64,000 nucleotides of DNA from Gnetum montanum (taxonomy: Eukaryota > Streptophyta > Gnetopsida > Gnetales > Gnetaceae). Positions within the stretch are counted from its first letter, which is position 1. Every line of letters begins with the position of its first letter. This document shows, piece by piece, positions 10,688-21,483 of this stretch. The stretch is taken from assembly GCA_015680685.1 (NCBI GenBank), contig MNCI01035648.1, positions 142,264-206,263 of the forward strand. The letters run 5' to 3'. A program made the translations under genes and the position numbers. The notes below the pieces were generated by a model. It searched no databases. It saw nothing but the letters and a program-made list of their open reading frames with translations, and was not told the DNA's origin.

Positions 10688-11102
10688 NNNNNNNNNNNNN
10701 NNNNNNNNNNNNNNNNNNNNNNNNNNNNNNNNNNNNNNNNNNNNNNNNNNNNNNNNNNNNNNNNNNNNNNNNNNNNNNNNNNNNNNNNNNNNNNNNNNNN
10801 NNNNNNNNNNNNNNNNNNNNNNNNNNNNNNNNNNNNNNNNNNNNNNNNNNNNNNNNNNNNNNNNNNNNNNNNNNNNNNNNNNNNNNNNNNNNNNNNNNNN
10901 NNNNNNNNNNNNNNNNNNNNNNNNNNNNNNNNNNNNNNNNNNNNNNNNNNNNNNNNNNNNNNNNNNNNNNNNNNNNNNNNNNNNNNNNNNNNNNNNNNNN
11001 NNNNNNNNNNNNNNNNNNNNNNNNNNNNNNNNNNNNNNNNNNNNNNNNNNNNNNNNNNNNNNNNNNNNNNNNNNNNNNNNNNNNNNNNNNNNNNNNNNNN
11101 NN
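10688..11102. other. Assembly gap of 415 N in the E2 gag C-terminal region
   Basis: A run of N between gag C-terminal Tyr/Pro/Gln-rich coding sequence and the gag-protease linker. Frames running through it have no meaning. Confidence 1.
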
Positions 11103-11930
11103 AAGTAGTTCCCATAACACCTCCTGCTCCAACAATGTAAGGGGAACTTCCTACTCAACCACAACAACGTCATGCTACGAGAGTTGTAAATATTCAACCT
11201 GCTACTGGTTCTGACAACTGTAAAAAGAGAAGACCCTTCTTTAGAGCCAAAAGCCCAGAAAAACTCTCGCAACAACAAGCGGTTGAGCCCATGTAGACTC
11301 CTCCACCATCTAACACTTCGGAGCACCCTTTAGTCCAACAGAGCTTAATGCATATGGTTATGTTGACACATACTGTAACTGAATGGATCAAGGTAGGCCA
11401 CCTTCCCAGGAAACTAACTGATCCTGGAAGTCCCTTAATCTACCTTCAGGTTGTCGAAAATGAACCACATCGGGCTCTTCTTGACTTAGGTTCCGAAGTC
11501 AACTTAATTTCACAAGAGATGTATCACACCTAGAACCCGTCCCAACTTAAGAAGAGCGACATTCAACTAGAGCTGGCAGACCAGTCCATCACCATTCCCT
11601 TGGGATTAGTGGAGGACATCATTACCACTATGTGTGGTTGGTCTTACCAGTTGATTTCCTGGTGATTGAGGTCAACAACAATGAAGGGGACTTCCCAATT
11701 ATAATGGGAAGGGCATGGCTAAGTACAGTAGACGCATGCCTTAGGATCCGTGATCTTTCCTTGGAAATCTCTAAGATAAATATTTATGGAAAGATCGAGA
11801 AGAGGAAAGTTCCATGCATCACATATAATGATTCAACGGGTAATGACATGGAGGAAATGCCTCCATGTAACAGGTGTGCTCTTGAAACTTTGAAACAAAG
11901 ATGTCTGTATGTAGCAACCACACAATAAGT
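11103..11930 (+). pseudogene. E2 gag-protease linker and retropepsin
   Basis: A linker with many Gln and Pro codons is followed by the protease (about 11390-11930): DPGSPLIYLQVVENEPHRAL, the active-site stretch LLDLGSEVNLIS, then LELADQSITIPLGLVEDI, GWSY and IIMGRAWLSTVDACLRIRDL. DLGS replaces the usual D-T/S-G-A, as in Athila-type proteases. One stop follows EMYHT and there is a frame change near 11640. Just after the protease the element jumps to post-integrase spacer, so no RT follows. Confidence 0.8.
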
Positions 11931-12114
11931 AGTAGACACCCCGTGGTTGACAGCTACTCGAGAGAGCAAACAAATATGCATGGCACGAACTGAGGAGAAA
12001 AACCATGCCAATAATGAAGGCATAGACACAGTGGAATATGAGCGTCGCCAACTCCCACCCCTCAACCTAAGATCATCAATTGGGAGGAGTTGGGCACTTC
12101 TATGAAATTCAAAT

Positions 12115-13577
12115 AGACGTTCATTATTTTGGATCTCTCCCTTGCAATTCAATCATGGGGGAGATGGCCACCTATGCTAATCATATGGGGCCCTCAATTC
12201 TTTTTAAGTTTTTGTTTTACACATTTTTGTTTTATGCATTTTTGTTTTACAATGTTTTTGTTTTACAAGTTTTTGTCTTACACATTTTTGTTTTACACAT
12301 TTTTGTCTTACACATTTTTGTTTTCCAAAATTCTTTAACTTTTCTTGTTTTTGTTTTACAACTTTCTTTAACTCTTCTTATTTTTGTTTTTCAACATCGT
12401 TATACTTTTCCATTGTGTGTGTGTGTGTGTGTGTGATCCATCCTGTAAGTTTGTCACCCAATAAGTGTTCGGAATGATGGTATAAACTATTTTCATGTTG
12501 ATTGCTCATGTTTGGTTTTTACCTTTAATTCACAATGTTGATACTAAGGTATGTTTCTTTTGGTATGGTAGGCAATGAGACCACTTCATCCACCCATCCA
12601 CCAGTTTCTATGGTCTCTCTCGGCTTGGAAATGTATAGTCCCCTTCTAATAAGAACTTAAACGAATCGGTGACTGGGCATTTTTCAAACTAAGGAAGGAC
12701 TCAAGGATTGAAAAGGGTGTGACTTCAAGAGAACTTGATGCTTTTGTGTTGGCCGTTCTCTTGGGTGCTTGGATGTTTTCTTTTTGAGTTTTCTCGCCGT
12801 TTTGATGTTACCCCAACTATTGGAAGCTGAGACAATAAAAATAAAAAGTCTTTGCATAGTGTGGTTCTCACACATAAAACCATAAAAAAAAATAAAAATA
12901 AGTGAGAATTCAAAGCACACCCCTTAGACAAAATAAACTTAGGCTACAAGCACTGGTTATGAAACCAAAAGTGTTTTCTCTAACTAAGGCCCTTCTCGCT
13001 TCCCATTCTCTCCTTTGTTTCATCAGAATGGTGGTGACTCTTGGGGAAGGCATCCTTGTTATCCAAGTGGATGGTTTAGCTGAATGCATTGATGCGAAGT
13101 CACCGGATGTGGTTGGTTTGAGGCCAGATTTGGAATGGGATTTGCTAAGTCACATTAATCATGAAACACACAAGGGGCTGTACACCACCTTGTTCTTGGG
13201 ATTCCATTCCATCCTCTTCTCTCCACCCTTCTCTCCATTGTTCACCTCATTATCAGTTGTATCATTAGTGTATATTTTGGTAGATGCATTATTTTCTTTT
13301 TGGTAAATTCTTGTGGTTAAGACTTTAACTCTTGTTCCAATTGACATTCCTGGAGCCTATGGACTCTTTGAATGTGGGTTTGTTAGGGCATTAAAGGGCA
13401 TGAGCTTGCTTTGGGGAGGACCCACTTACATTCCTATTTGGTACTTTCCCTAACATTTTTGCAATTAATTTTATTTTGTTCATTACCATCTTGACATCCA
13501 TTCCCTCAATGCTATAGTTGTCCCTTTTTATCTATCTTTCTTACTCCTTTTCTTTCTCCATTCTAACGCTACCGGAG
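12115..13577 (+). other. E2 post-integrase spacer (non-coding)
   Basis: Homologous to the spacers after integrase in Z, Y, X and E1. It starts with a conserved GGGGGAGATGGCCA block (about 12158), then T-rich minisatellite copies of TTTTTGTTTTAC (12205-12330), a (TG)n microsatellite (12413-12435), a GGGTGTGACTTCAAGAGAAC block (12715) and the conserved GCTTTGGGGAGGACCCAC block (13408-13425). No coding domain. Pol is deleted between the end of protease and about 12115. Confidence 0.75.
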
Positions 13578-13807
13578 GTTCGTGATTAGTCATGGGGGTA
13601 CGGGACCCGATTTTTTCGATTTTCTCCTAGTCCCAAATTTTTTGGTTTTCTTCCTAACCCCTACACCTTCGGTAGTCATCATTACTATATCTTCCAATCC
13701 ATATCAGCCATACCACAACCTAGCTAATGAACTTACATTGAAGCAAGGTATCAATTACATGATGAATCATTTACCCTTGCTAATATAAGATTGTGTTGTG
13801 TGTGTAG
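13578..13807 (+). promoter_or_regulatory. E2 remnant of the ORF3 5'-leader intron
   Basis: Donor-like GGAG/GTTCGT at 13578, homologous to the GAG/GTAAGC donors of X and Y and followed by the shared TTAGTCATGG. A CTAAT branch-like motif lies near 13780. The acceptor TGTGTAG/ATG ends at 13807, with the ATG at 13808. The ORF3 body is missing and the ATG opens only a five-codon frame. No palindrome-TATA promoter is evident upstream. The 230-nt length is close to the 294 nt in Y. Confidence 0.5.
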
Positions 13808-14169
13808 ATGATAATCATGCAATAATTGATCGGATCTGGAGGGAACACATGGAATGGAGCATCACTATAGCAACTATGCAAGGAGCAAGATCGATGACGC
13901 GCTTACCAATGGACAATGGAAGGTGCAATCTTGACGTCGGTAGCAGCAACACTTCTTTCTCTCTCTCTCTTTCTCAGCTGCCAACTAAGGCCTGATGTCA
14001 TTGTAATAAGGTGTTCACCCTTGTTTTCATGAACACCAGTTTTGTCAAGTCTTGTAATGATGATCCATTCACATGTCATCCCATTAGTTCCATTCCCCTC
14101 AATAATCCCATACCTTTCCAATATTTTGTAAGGAACTCGAGGACGAGTTTTCATTCAGTCATGGGGGTA
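13808..14169 (+). other. E2 tail between intron remnant and 3' LTR, with polypurine tract
   Basis: ORF3 is almost entirely absent. A CT-rich microsatellite lies at about 13950-13978. The end keeps sequence shared with the downstream flank of ORF3 in the other elements (ATCCCATACCTTCC, GAGGACGAGTTTTCATTCA), ending in the polypurine tract CATGGGGGTA at 14160-14169 directly before the LTR. Confidence 0.7.
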
Positions 14170-15191
14170 TGATGAGATGCGATTTGCATGAGCCACGATA
14201 TCATGTCGTCCCCTGTGATATTGCATACGTGATATCACGGTCCATTGCCAAGTCTATAAATAAGAGGCGGCTCTCCCTTGTTTTCCCATCCTGGGTTAGA
14301 TGTAGGGAAACTCTGGTAGTTTGATCACTCTAGAGATAGAATATTTTCCATGTGCCTATAGTAGGAGTCCTAAAGTGAACGAATCTTTATTCGAGCAACA
14401 TTATACCTGAACACAAGTTGTGTACGGCAATAAAGATGAACTTCCTAGATAAACCTTGCAGTGCATGGAATAGGATTTTATTTATTGTTTTCTCTCTCAC
14501 CCTTAAACTCCTAGAATGCGGTATGAGTACGACTTGATTACGAACATCTAAGGATGTGTACGATTAGTCAAGAAATCGGCTGCTCATCGCAACACGATAT
14601 GAGTACGACTTGATTATGAGCATCTAAGGATGTGTACGAGTAGTCAAGAAATCGGCTGCTCATCGCACTTAGGCTAGATTAGCTTTCTCAACCCTTTCCT
14701 CCTAGTTAAGTGCCTCAGTACAACCACTTTGAGCACGTGCATTACATGCGATGATCCTAGCAACGATTAGTGTTTGGTAGCCACAGTTGCATCGGTTCAG
14801 GGTATGTACGGTAAGTGGGAATGGNGTGATCCTAGCAACGATTAGTGTTTGGTAGCCACAGTTGCATCGGTTCAGGGTGTGTATGGTAAGTGGGAATGGA
14901 TGCTGACGCTAGGTAATTTAGACTTAGTTCATTAGTTAGAGTCAGTTAGTTTCTCCAACGCTTCACCTCGATAGCATAGGAGATAAAACATAAAAGACTA
15001 TAAAAATCATATACCTCGGACTTACTTAACCATACACCGTGACAACTACAAGTAAGTCTGGGAAGACAACGAATGATTAACCCCAAGTGTTCCATGGGGC
15101 GTGTAGGCACTTAGTCTGTGGAGTTTGACCGAATTGCGCGTGCTATGCTTGTTTCGTATGGTTGAGTGTAGGGGTACCTCACCACTCATCA
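14170..15191 (+). repeat. E2 3' LTR (family A) with an internal single-N duplication
   Basis: TGATGAGATGCG start and CTCATCA end. It keeps the U3 palindromes, TATA box and poly(A) region of the 5' LTR. At 14825 a single N separates two near-identical copies of about 73 bp (14752-14824 and 14827-14899) that are single-copy in the 5' LTR, most likely unmerged contig ends. Confidence 0.9.
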
Positions 15192-15300
15192 GCAGGCGAT
15201 AAGGTCGTATATTGTAATCAAAATCATGTCCAATAAAAGGATAAATTTCAAATGCTTTAGAACGGGTCATACATTGTCTAGTGAACTTATCCCTCTAGTA
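15192..15300 (+). pseudogene. E1 integrase C-terminal module, resumed after E2
   Basis: Reads GDKVVYCNQNHVQ, then KDKFQML and NGSYIV, matching GDKILYWNLTHIP and KFQTLWEGPYII in Y. This is the GPY/F-type C-terminal module of Ty3/gypsy integrases. It is in register with E1 integrase upstream of E2. Confidence 0.85.
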
Positions 15301-17619
15301 CCATGCACATTTATCATTCATCTAACCCACATAATCTCGTCCTCATAAACATCCAAAAGGTTAAACCTTATCATGAATATCCCAACTTCATTAAGGATTC
15401 TACCTAGCCTATCCAAATGTCCTCTACTTGTTCACTTTTTTAGTTGTCTAATCTTGATCATAGTTCTAGGGGTGTCCACCGTGACATGTAGGTACCTATT
15501 GAATTTTTCACTTTCTTATTACTTTTTTCTACTTTCTCGATATATTTTCCTGTTCTTTTATATTTTTTAATTTCTTAATAATTTCTTAATTCTTCGATAT
15601 TTTCAAATTCTTTGATAAATTTTCATTCTTATTGTCCTTTCAATCCTTAATGCCTTTTATAATCTTTCGTTATTCTCCATCATTTCGCTTGTACATATTT
15701 TTGTCAATTTTCAATAAAATACACTAAATAAAGTAAGATGTAGTCCCAATAAGATGAAGATTTCTCTATATTGTCAAATCATAAGGAACTAATTACCTAT
15801 ATAGTGAGACCATGATATCCATCTACCAATTCCTATAATAAGAGGTTCTTACCATGGTCATAATGATATTCTTCTCATAATAAAACTAAGAATAAACCTA
15901 TGATTATTATGCTTGGATAGAAGAGTGAAGAAATAGGTGGGAATGACAAGGGTGTGACATTAAAGGAACTTGTGGATTCTCTTGGATTATTGCTGTAAGT
16001 TTTATCCTATTACTAAGGATGTATTATATCCTTATAGATTTAATGAAAAATGGGTGTAAGAGTACAATAAGTGTTGTCTTACCATGTCATTCAAAAGACA
16101 TGCTACCCATGCTTGAAGGTAGTCCTTTGGTAAGGTTGACACAGTTAAAAAATAAAATCCATGCATAGAATAAATTTTTGGGGTCCCCACTAGAAATACA
16201 TGTTACCCATGCTTGAAGGTAGGTGGCTTTCTAGGAATCTCAAAAATAAAAGAAGAAAAAAGTGCAATTAATAGAATCCTTCCTTGAACAACATGCTAAG
16301 TGGTAATACTCCTTGTAACAATGGTAGTCTTATGGTTGTGAATCCCAAAGATGAAGCAATGTGATGTCATTAGAAAGTGGTTTGGACTTGGTTTGAATCT
16401 TGGAAAGAAGGGCTAATGATTACTTTAACCATAGATTACACACAAGAATTCATTATGCTTATGGTAAGATACCTCACATTCCAATTTTAGTAATCCCTTC
16501 TATAGTCCATCTCATCTCATTATATATGTAATGATAACTTTGTGGTTTCGTATAATATAGTGATATTTTCCTAATTTGGCGATACTAACATGTGTGTTTT
16601 GCAGGACAAGTATGTCTTACATTCAACACCTTGAGTGCCTAAGAACACTTTTAGGTGTGGTTATATAGGGGCACTAAGGCCTAAAGCCTGCTTTGGGGAG
16701 GACCCATTTGTATATTTCTTGTATTTCATAGTTGACAAGAAATTCCACATCATCTTATGCCCTCTAAGATTATCAACATCCAATAAATACTTCCCATATA
16801 TTCTAGTAATCTATCCATACATCCAAAATTCTCAACCCATCTCTTATCCATTCCATAAGCTTTCATAGCTAGAGATTCCTTCCTTATGAACTTCAAATGC
16901 CAAATTCTTGAAAATTGTGCACCATTAATGATCTAAGACCTTTTGGACAAGCTTCACATCTTCCAAACATTCCAATTGACTCATTTTTTCCAAAAACGTC
17001 AACGAAAATTTGAAATTTTTTCATGGTGATATTTTAGCCCCTATGATGTCATATATATGATGTCACACATATAAAAGTAGTATATATATGCATGGGATTT
17101 AGTGAAGTTTTTCATTCCTCTCATTTATCACAAGAGAAGTTTTTGTAGTTTTTTCTCATAGCTCTTGCACACTAACCTCTCAAGGCCATAATTTTGCCCC
17201 TGTAGCTTTGATTTTTGAAATTCTTGAACCTTGTTGAATCTAGAGCACTCAACTTAGTCATGGTAGGATGCACTATGTTGACATTAGGAAATTTGAGCTA
17301 GAATTATTCTAATGCTCGGAAGATAGTATAAGGGTAAATATAAGGAAATAATAAAGATATTATCATGAACTAATCAAACTTAGGCCAAATAACTTAATGA
17401 ATTCTTCTAATGGACCATTCTAACCATGTTGAGGTATTATAAGTAAAGAAATAAAAATTATGGAAGGTCATAGTGATTAGGGGTTTTATTTTTAAAATTT
17501 TTCTAACTCTACAATAGAATAAGATAAGTACTTGATCTAATTAAGGGTATGAGGAAGATAAAGAACTATTAAGAACTAATTTAAATACTTTAATAATTTC
17601 AAACCCTTATTGATTACAT
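15300..17619 (+). other. E1 post-integrase spacer and ORF3 leader
   Basis: No coding domain. T-rich region 15480-15720; block GGGTGTGACATTAAAGGAAC at about 15950; conserved GCTTTGGGGAGGACCCAT at 16689-16706. A U3-like promoter candidate lies at 17043-17077. Between it and the ORF3 start at 17620 the homologue of the intron donor is degraded (CTAGAG then CACTCA instead of GTAAGC) and the acceptor CAG is CAT. Confidence 0.65.
17043..17077 (+). promoter_or_regulatory. E1 internal U3-like promoter candidate
   Basis: Two copies of ATGATGTCA (17043-17051 and 17057-17065) lie directly upstream of TATAAAAG (17070-17077), about 545 bp before the ORF3 ATG. The layout parallels the E1 LTR U3, where ATGATATCAT and related words precede TATAAATA at 20719. 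Confidence 0.45.
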
Positions 17620-20388
17620 ATGGCCTTGAAGAGACTAGCAGCTAAAGGACCTTTCCATCATGAAAGCAAAAGACCAAGAGGTCATGGGAGAGGCCAAGTG
17701 AGGGAACAAACTCCACAAGCTAAGCATGGAGAGTAGGAGGCCCAATCATATAGCATCCATGAACAAACTCATACTAATAAGCACTTAGCTTAAAGAGAGG
17801 TAGAAGTTCCACTAGCACCTGAACAAGGACAATGTCTCATGCTATCTTTGAAATGCCTCTAGGCCATACAAGAAAATTCCATCATGTCCATAGTCATTGT
17901 GGAATTGAACTTTGGTCTTTTCATGGAATTTTCTCTAGAAGCAATAAAATTCAACTCCAAGTGTCTTTATTATGACTTACCTTATCCAATAGTTGTGAAT
18001 GGTAATTGGGAGAAACCTACCAATTTTGGCAAAATAAACAAGTTAATGCAATAGTGAAAATTGAAAGAGTTTCCATGCCATACTTAGTAGAGGCAATTGC
18101 AAAAGCCCTCAATAACCCAAATGAAGGGGAAAATGTGGCACAAAGCTCAACAAGATTAGACACTAATGATAAAAGTTTGTAGTTACAAAGGACATATGGA
18201 AAAGAAGATAAAGACTATAGTGAGGTCATAGCCAAAGAGAAAATATACTTCAAGATTGGAACCTATCACTTATTTTCAACTAAAAATATTAACAAAATAT
18301 CTACATATGCAGTGAGATGAAGTGTAATCCTGATGGAAAAATTTAATGCTAACATTGCCTATTTGTTCTTCCTTGAAATCCAAAGCCAGTTTGAAGAGAA
18401 GAAGGCAAGGATATTGACACTTCAATTTCCTTGCCTCATCAAGAAGCCAAAATCCTAGGATATACTAATGATGTCTAAAGGAATGCCCAAAATGATTCCT
18501 ACATAGAAATGTTCAAGTTGATGCCACCAAAGAAGATCAACTAGAGAAGCCAGCAGGCACTAAGGGAGCTACAGGTTTCACTCTTGGCGGTAACATTCCC
18601 GCTATTAGTTAGTAGCAACAGACAAGGCCTAGTAGCCAACTACAAGCTAAACAACAATAGCAACAAGAAGTACCATCATTGCTGTAAGACTACAAACTAT
18701 CCATGAGCCATCTACAACAAATTATAGAAACAATAAGTTTGGGAAAAAGGGAGGGGACCAATTTGTATAAAGTATGGGAGAGCTTCTTCAGGCCCACCAT
18801 ATCCATAGAGCTAGCTAGTGGGAAAGTGTCACTCTAGATAGGAGAAAAGGAAGAGGACAACTAGGCATAACAATGTTGCATCATTCCAAGTCATGCTTGA
18901 ATTTGGTGAAGGTGCCACAGTTGTGATCATGCAACACCAAGATGTAGCAAGAGTTGTAGAGGTCATTACTGACCACATTAAGAAATCTTTCAATGTCCTT
19001 GTTATGCCACCGACTAATATCTTTGAAGCACAAAATGCTCAAATGCTTGTCAAAACCTTAATGACTCCTACAGAGCATGAGGATATTTTGGACAGATTGT
19101 TGTAGATAGGGCAAGTTATGCAAAATCTCTTTGATATCTCAAGTGATATCACTATAGTTTAGTCTGATCTGATAGCCACAAAGGGGAAGTTGGTCATGTT
19201 AGGAACCAGAGCTAAACATGCAAAAAATAAAGTGCAATGGTTACAAGTAGAGTTGGCAAATCTGAGAGCTGAAAATAAAGACCTTGAATAGTTCATAGCT
19301 CTTGACCAACTAGAACAATTTAGAATTGACCATGTGAAGTAGCTGATTGTCCACAATATGCATATGGAGAAAGAGAAGGAGAAGGAAGTGTGGGATGCAT
19401 TAGTGAAAAAAGCCCAAATATATGCACATGCCAAAGTACTCACCACCTTACAGGAGGAAAATAAATAGTTAGCTATTGATAATGCTTTATTGAAAAACAT
19501 CGAAAAGTAGAAGAATGTTCTTGATGAGAGCATCCAACAGCTCTGAGAACAATTGGTCAGAATCAACCAAGACATGAGTTTCTTGGCAGGAGAGGACTAG
19601 AACCTATTAATAGAAGAAGTTCACGCTATCTGATAGAAATCAACAATAGAAGTCAACAAATGGCAGAATAAGACCAATAAGCACAAACGACTCAAAGAAC
19701 ACTTTAGAAAACAAGTGGACATGTACAAATAGACAAATGAAAAAGAAATCCAAATGAAAAAGGCTAGAATTAGTTCTCTCTCTACCTAGAATCCAGATTG
19801 ACAACCCATCTTGGATAACCTTACCCATGTCCACCCGGTTGAAGTGAAGAATAAAGACCTATAGATAGATGACCTAATAGAATACATGGGGTTATCAAAT
19901 CTTTGATACACTAACTTGGCCATGTTAACAGTAGGTAGGCCAAGAAACAAGCTAGAGTAGTAGGTAGCAACAGTTTATGCTATGTATGAGAAAGAGTTTG
20001 TTGATAGAAAGGATGCATTACAAAAGTTACATATGGTTAATTTTGAGCTAGAAATTGTTAAAGCTAGTTACCATGAGCAAAACGATGTAGCAATAAACCT
20101 AGCATGTTGCATGTTAGATTATCAAGAACTTAAAAAGATGGCCAAAGCATTTGAAGAGGAAAGACAATAGTTTATAGCCTGGTATGTAAAAGCAAATAAG
20201 ATTTTTCTATAACTACCATGCCCATGGGACGTACCCACTCCATCCAACATTGCATAATAAGCATGGATAGTACATGATCCAAGGATAGAAGAAGAGAAGC
20301 TTCAAGCATTCCTAAACCACTATAAATTTCAAGAGCTTGACAATAAAGGGAAGAAGTTGATGAAAGACCCTCCACCACCTAGAACATG
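17620..20388 (+). pseudogene. E1 ORF3: post-pol coiled-coil protein relic
   Basis: Starts MALKRLAAKGPFHH and ends DPPPPRT, about 922 codons. A basic, Gln-rich N-terminus precedes a region matching the plant transposon protein-like domain of Y and Z ORF3. From about 18890 there is a long Leu/Glu/Lys heptad-rich coiled coil (for example VQWLQVELANLRAENKDLE), then a conserved C-terminal block PCPWDVPTP...VHDPRIEEEK. Between about 19190 and 20000 a single frame is kept through 15 stops, by my count 11 TAG and 4 TGA. No signal peptide or membrane segment is evident, so it is not a classical envelope protein. Function unknown. Confidence 0.75.
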
Positions 20389-20581
20389 ATCTACATTGAG
20401 CTACTTTAAATTTTATTTTTTGTCTTGTCATGTTACTATGTCATTAGTCTAAAAACATCATTACGACATTTTAAGTCATGTAAATAGTTAGTAAGTCGTG
20501 TCAAGTCGAATCTATCTCCCAATTTTGTAAGGAACTCTATCCTCATTTTTATTTTAACTCAAGGATGAGTTTCAAGTTAGT

Positions 20582-20591
20582 CGTGGGGGTA
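20582..20591 (+). promoter_or_regulatory. E1 polypurine tract
   Basis: CGTGGGGGTA immediately precedes the LTR start TGATAAAG. The same tract (YRTGGGGGTA) occurs in E2, Z and Y. Confidence 0.8.
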
Positions 20592-21483
20592 TGATAAAGT
20601 CAAATTTTTATCTATTACAATATTGTATTTATGATATCATAGCAATGATTTCGTAGATATGATGTTGTAACCCAGGCTTTGTCATCATTGATAGAATGTC
20701 TTTGGATGTGTGCATCCTTATAAATAACAACACTTAGGTGCACAATCAACAAATTTTCCATTTCACTGTTAGTAGAACTCTTGCTATTTGTTTTTGTAGT
20801 TAGCGATAGAGTGAATGCTTGTAGTGTGATGTTTAGTAGTTGTGTGGAATCTTTATTCAAGTGAAATGTACTTGGGCACACTTCATGACTAAAAATAAAG
20901 ATTGAGATTACTTCTCATCATTGTAGCATCCACTTAGTTTACGATTTTACTTAGATTAATTTTCATGTTTACTCTATTAAATCTTTACATTTTCAAAGTA
21001 CTATACTTTATTTGTTCATTAGTAAAGTGAAATGAGTACAAATAGTTTTGAGCACTTAAGTGTAATTGTTTGGTAATCTCAGTAGTGTTACTGCTTAGTC
21101 CACCCAGTGGCATAACACTTAGTAACCCAATACGATTACATGAGCCAAAGGTGTGTATAATAGGCCAAGACCGGATGCTCATTGCTATAGGCTAGAGTAA
21201 ATTTACATCACTTTTATTACTTAGATTTACATTATTATTCTTAACTTTCATTATGTTTGTAACTAGGAGTAACCAGAGCCTAACAACATCAACTAATCAT
21301 ATGCCTCACTAAGAGTTAAACCATGCACTAAAACTTTACAAACTCAAAGTGGGAAGACAATGATCTCAAACTTAACAATAATTGCTAGCATAATTACATT
21401 GTCTATTCATGGATTATGATTTGATTACACACTAACACTTATGACTTATATGGTAGAGTGTTGGGATACTCCACCACTCATCA
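20592..21483 (+). repeat. E1 3' LTR
   Basis: 892 bp, from TGATAAAGTC to CCACTCATCA. Degenerate palindromes (ATGATATCAT at about 20629) precede TATAAATA (20719-20726). An AATAAAGATTGAG poly(A) region lies near 20892. It contains U5 repeats with the TTGGTAATC and CCCAGTGG cores. The next base begins W gag in the opposite orientation. Confidence 0.9.

Larger units (their letters stand above)
7438..15191 (+). mobile_element. E2: non-autonomous gag-protease LTR retrotransposon inserted in E1 integrase
   Basis: 5' LTR 7438-8482, primer site 8484-8502, gag from 8624, N gap, protease to about 11930, direct fusion at about 12115 to the post-integrase spacer, an intron-like remnant (13578-13807), polypurine tract and 3' LTR (14170-15191). 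RT, RNase H, integrase and ORF3 are absent. Target duplication GCAAG (7433-7437) against GCAGG (15192-15196), one transition apart. E1 integrase resumes in register after it. Because it integrated with a duplication while lacking pol, it was probably mobilised in trans, unless pol was lost after insertion. Confidence 0.9.
2817..21483 (+). mobile_element. E1: 5'-truncated Athila-type element, split by E2
   Basis: Plus-strand order: gag C-terminal half (2817-3950), protease, RT, RNase H, integrase up to 7437, interruption by E2 (7438-15191), integrase C-terminus resuming at 15192, spacer, ORF3 (17620-20388), polypurine tract, 3' LTR (20592-21483). The 5' LTR, primer site and gag N-terminus are missing; the left edge falls inside gag at a GELKKRE-like position. 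All frames carry many stops, so E1 is an old relic. Joining 7437 to 15197 restores the integrase GDKxxYxN motif, confirming that both parts are one copy. Confidence 0.9.

Noticed and set aside
10535-11326. ORFs spanning the 415-N gap
   Set aside because: They exist only because N codons are not stops; the flanking frames are gag or antisense to it.
12080-12436. 118-codon ORF with Phe/Leu repeats
   Set aside because: It is the T-rich TTTTTGTTTTAC minisatellite of the spacer translated, not a membrane protein.
19190-20000. TAG read as glutamine (alternative code or programmed readthrough) in ORF3
   Set aside because: TGA stops also occur, other genes have frameshifts and active-site losses, and CAG-to-TAG deamination explains the pattern.
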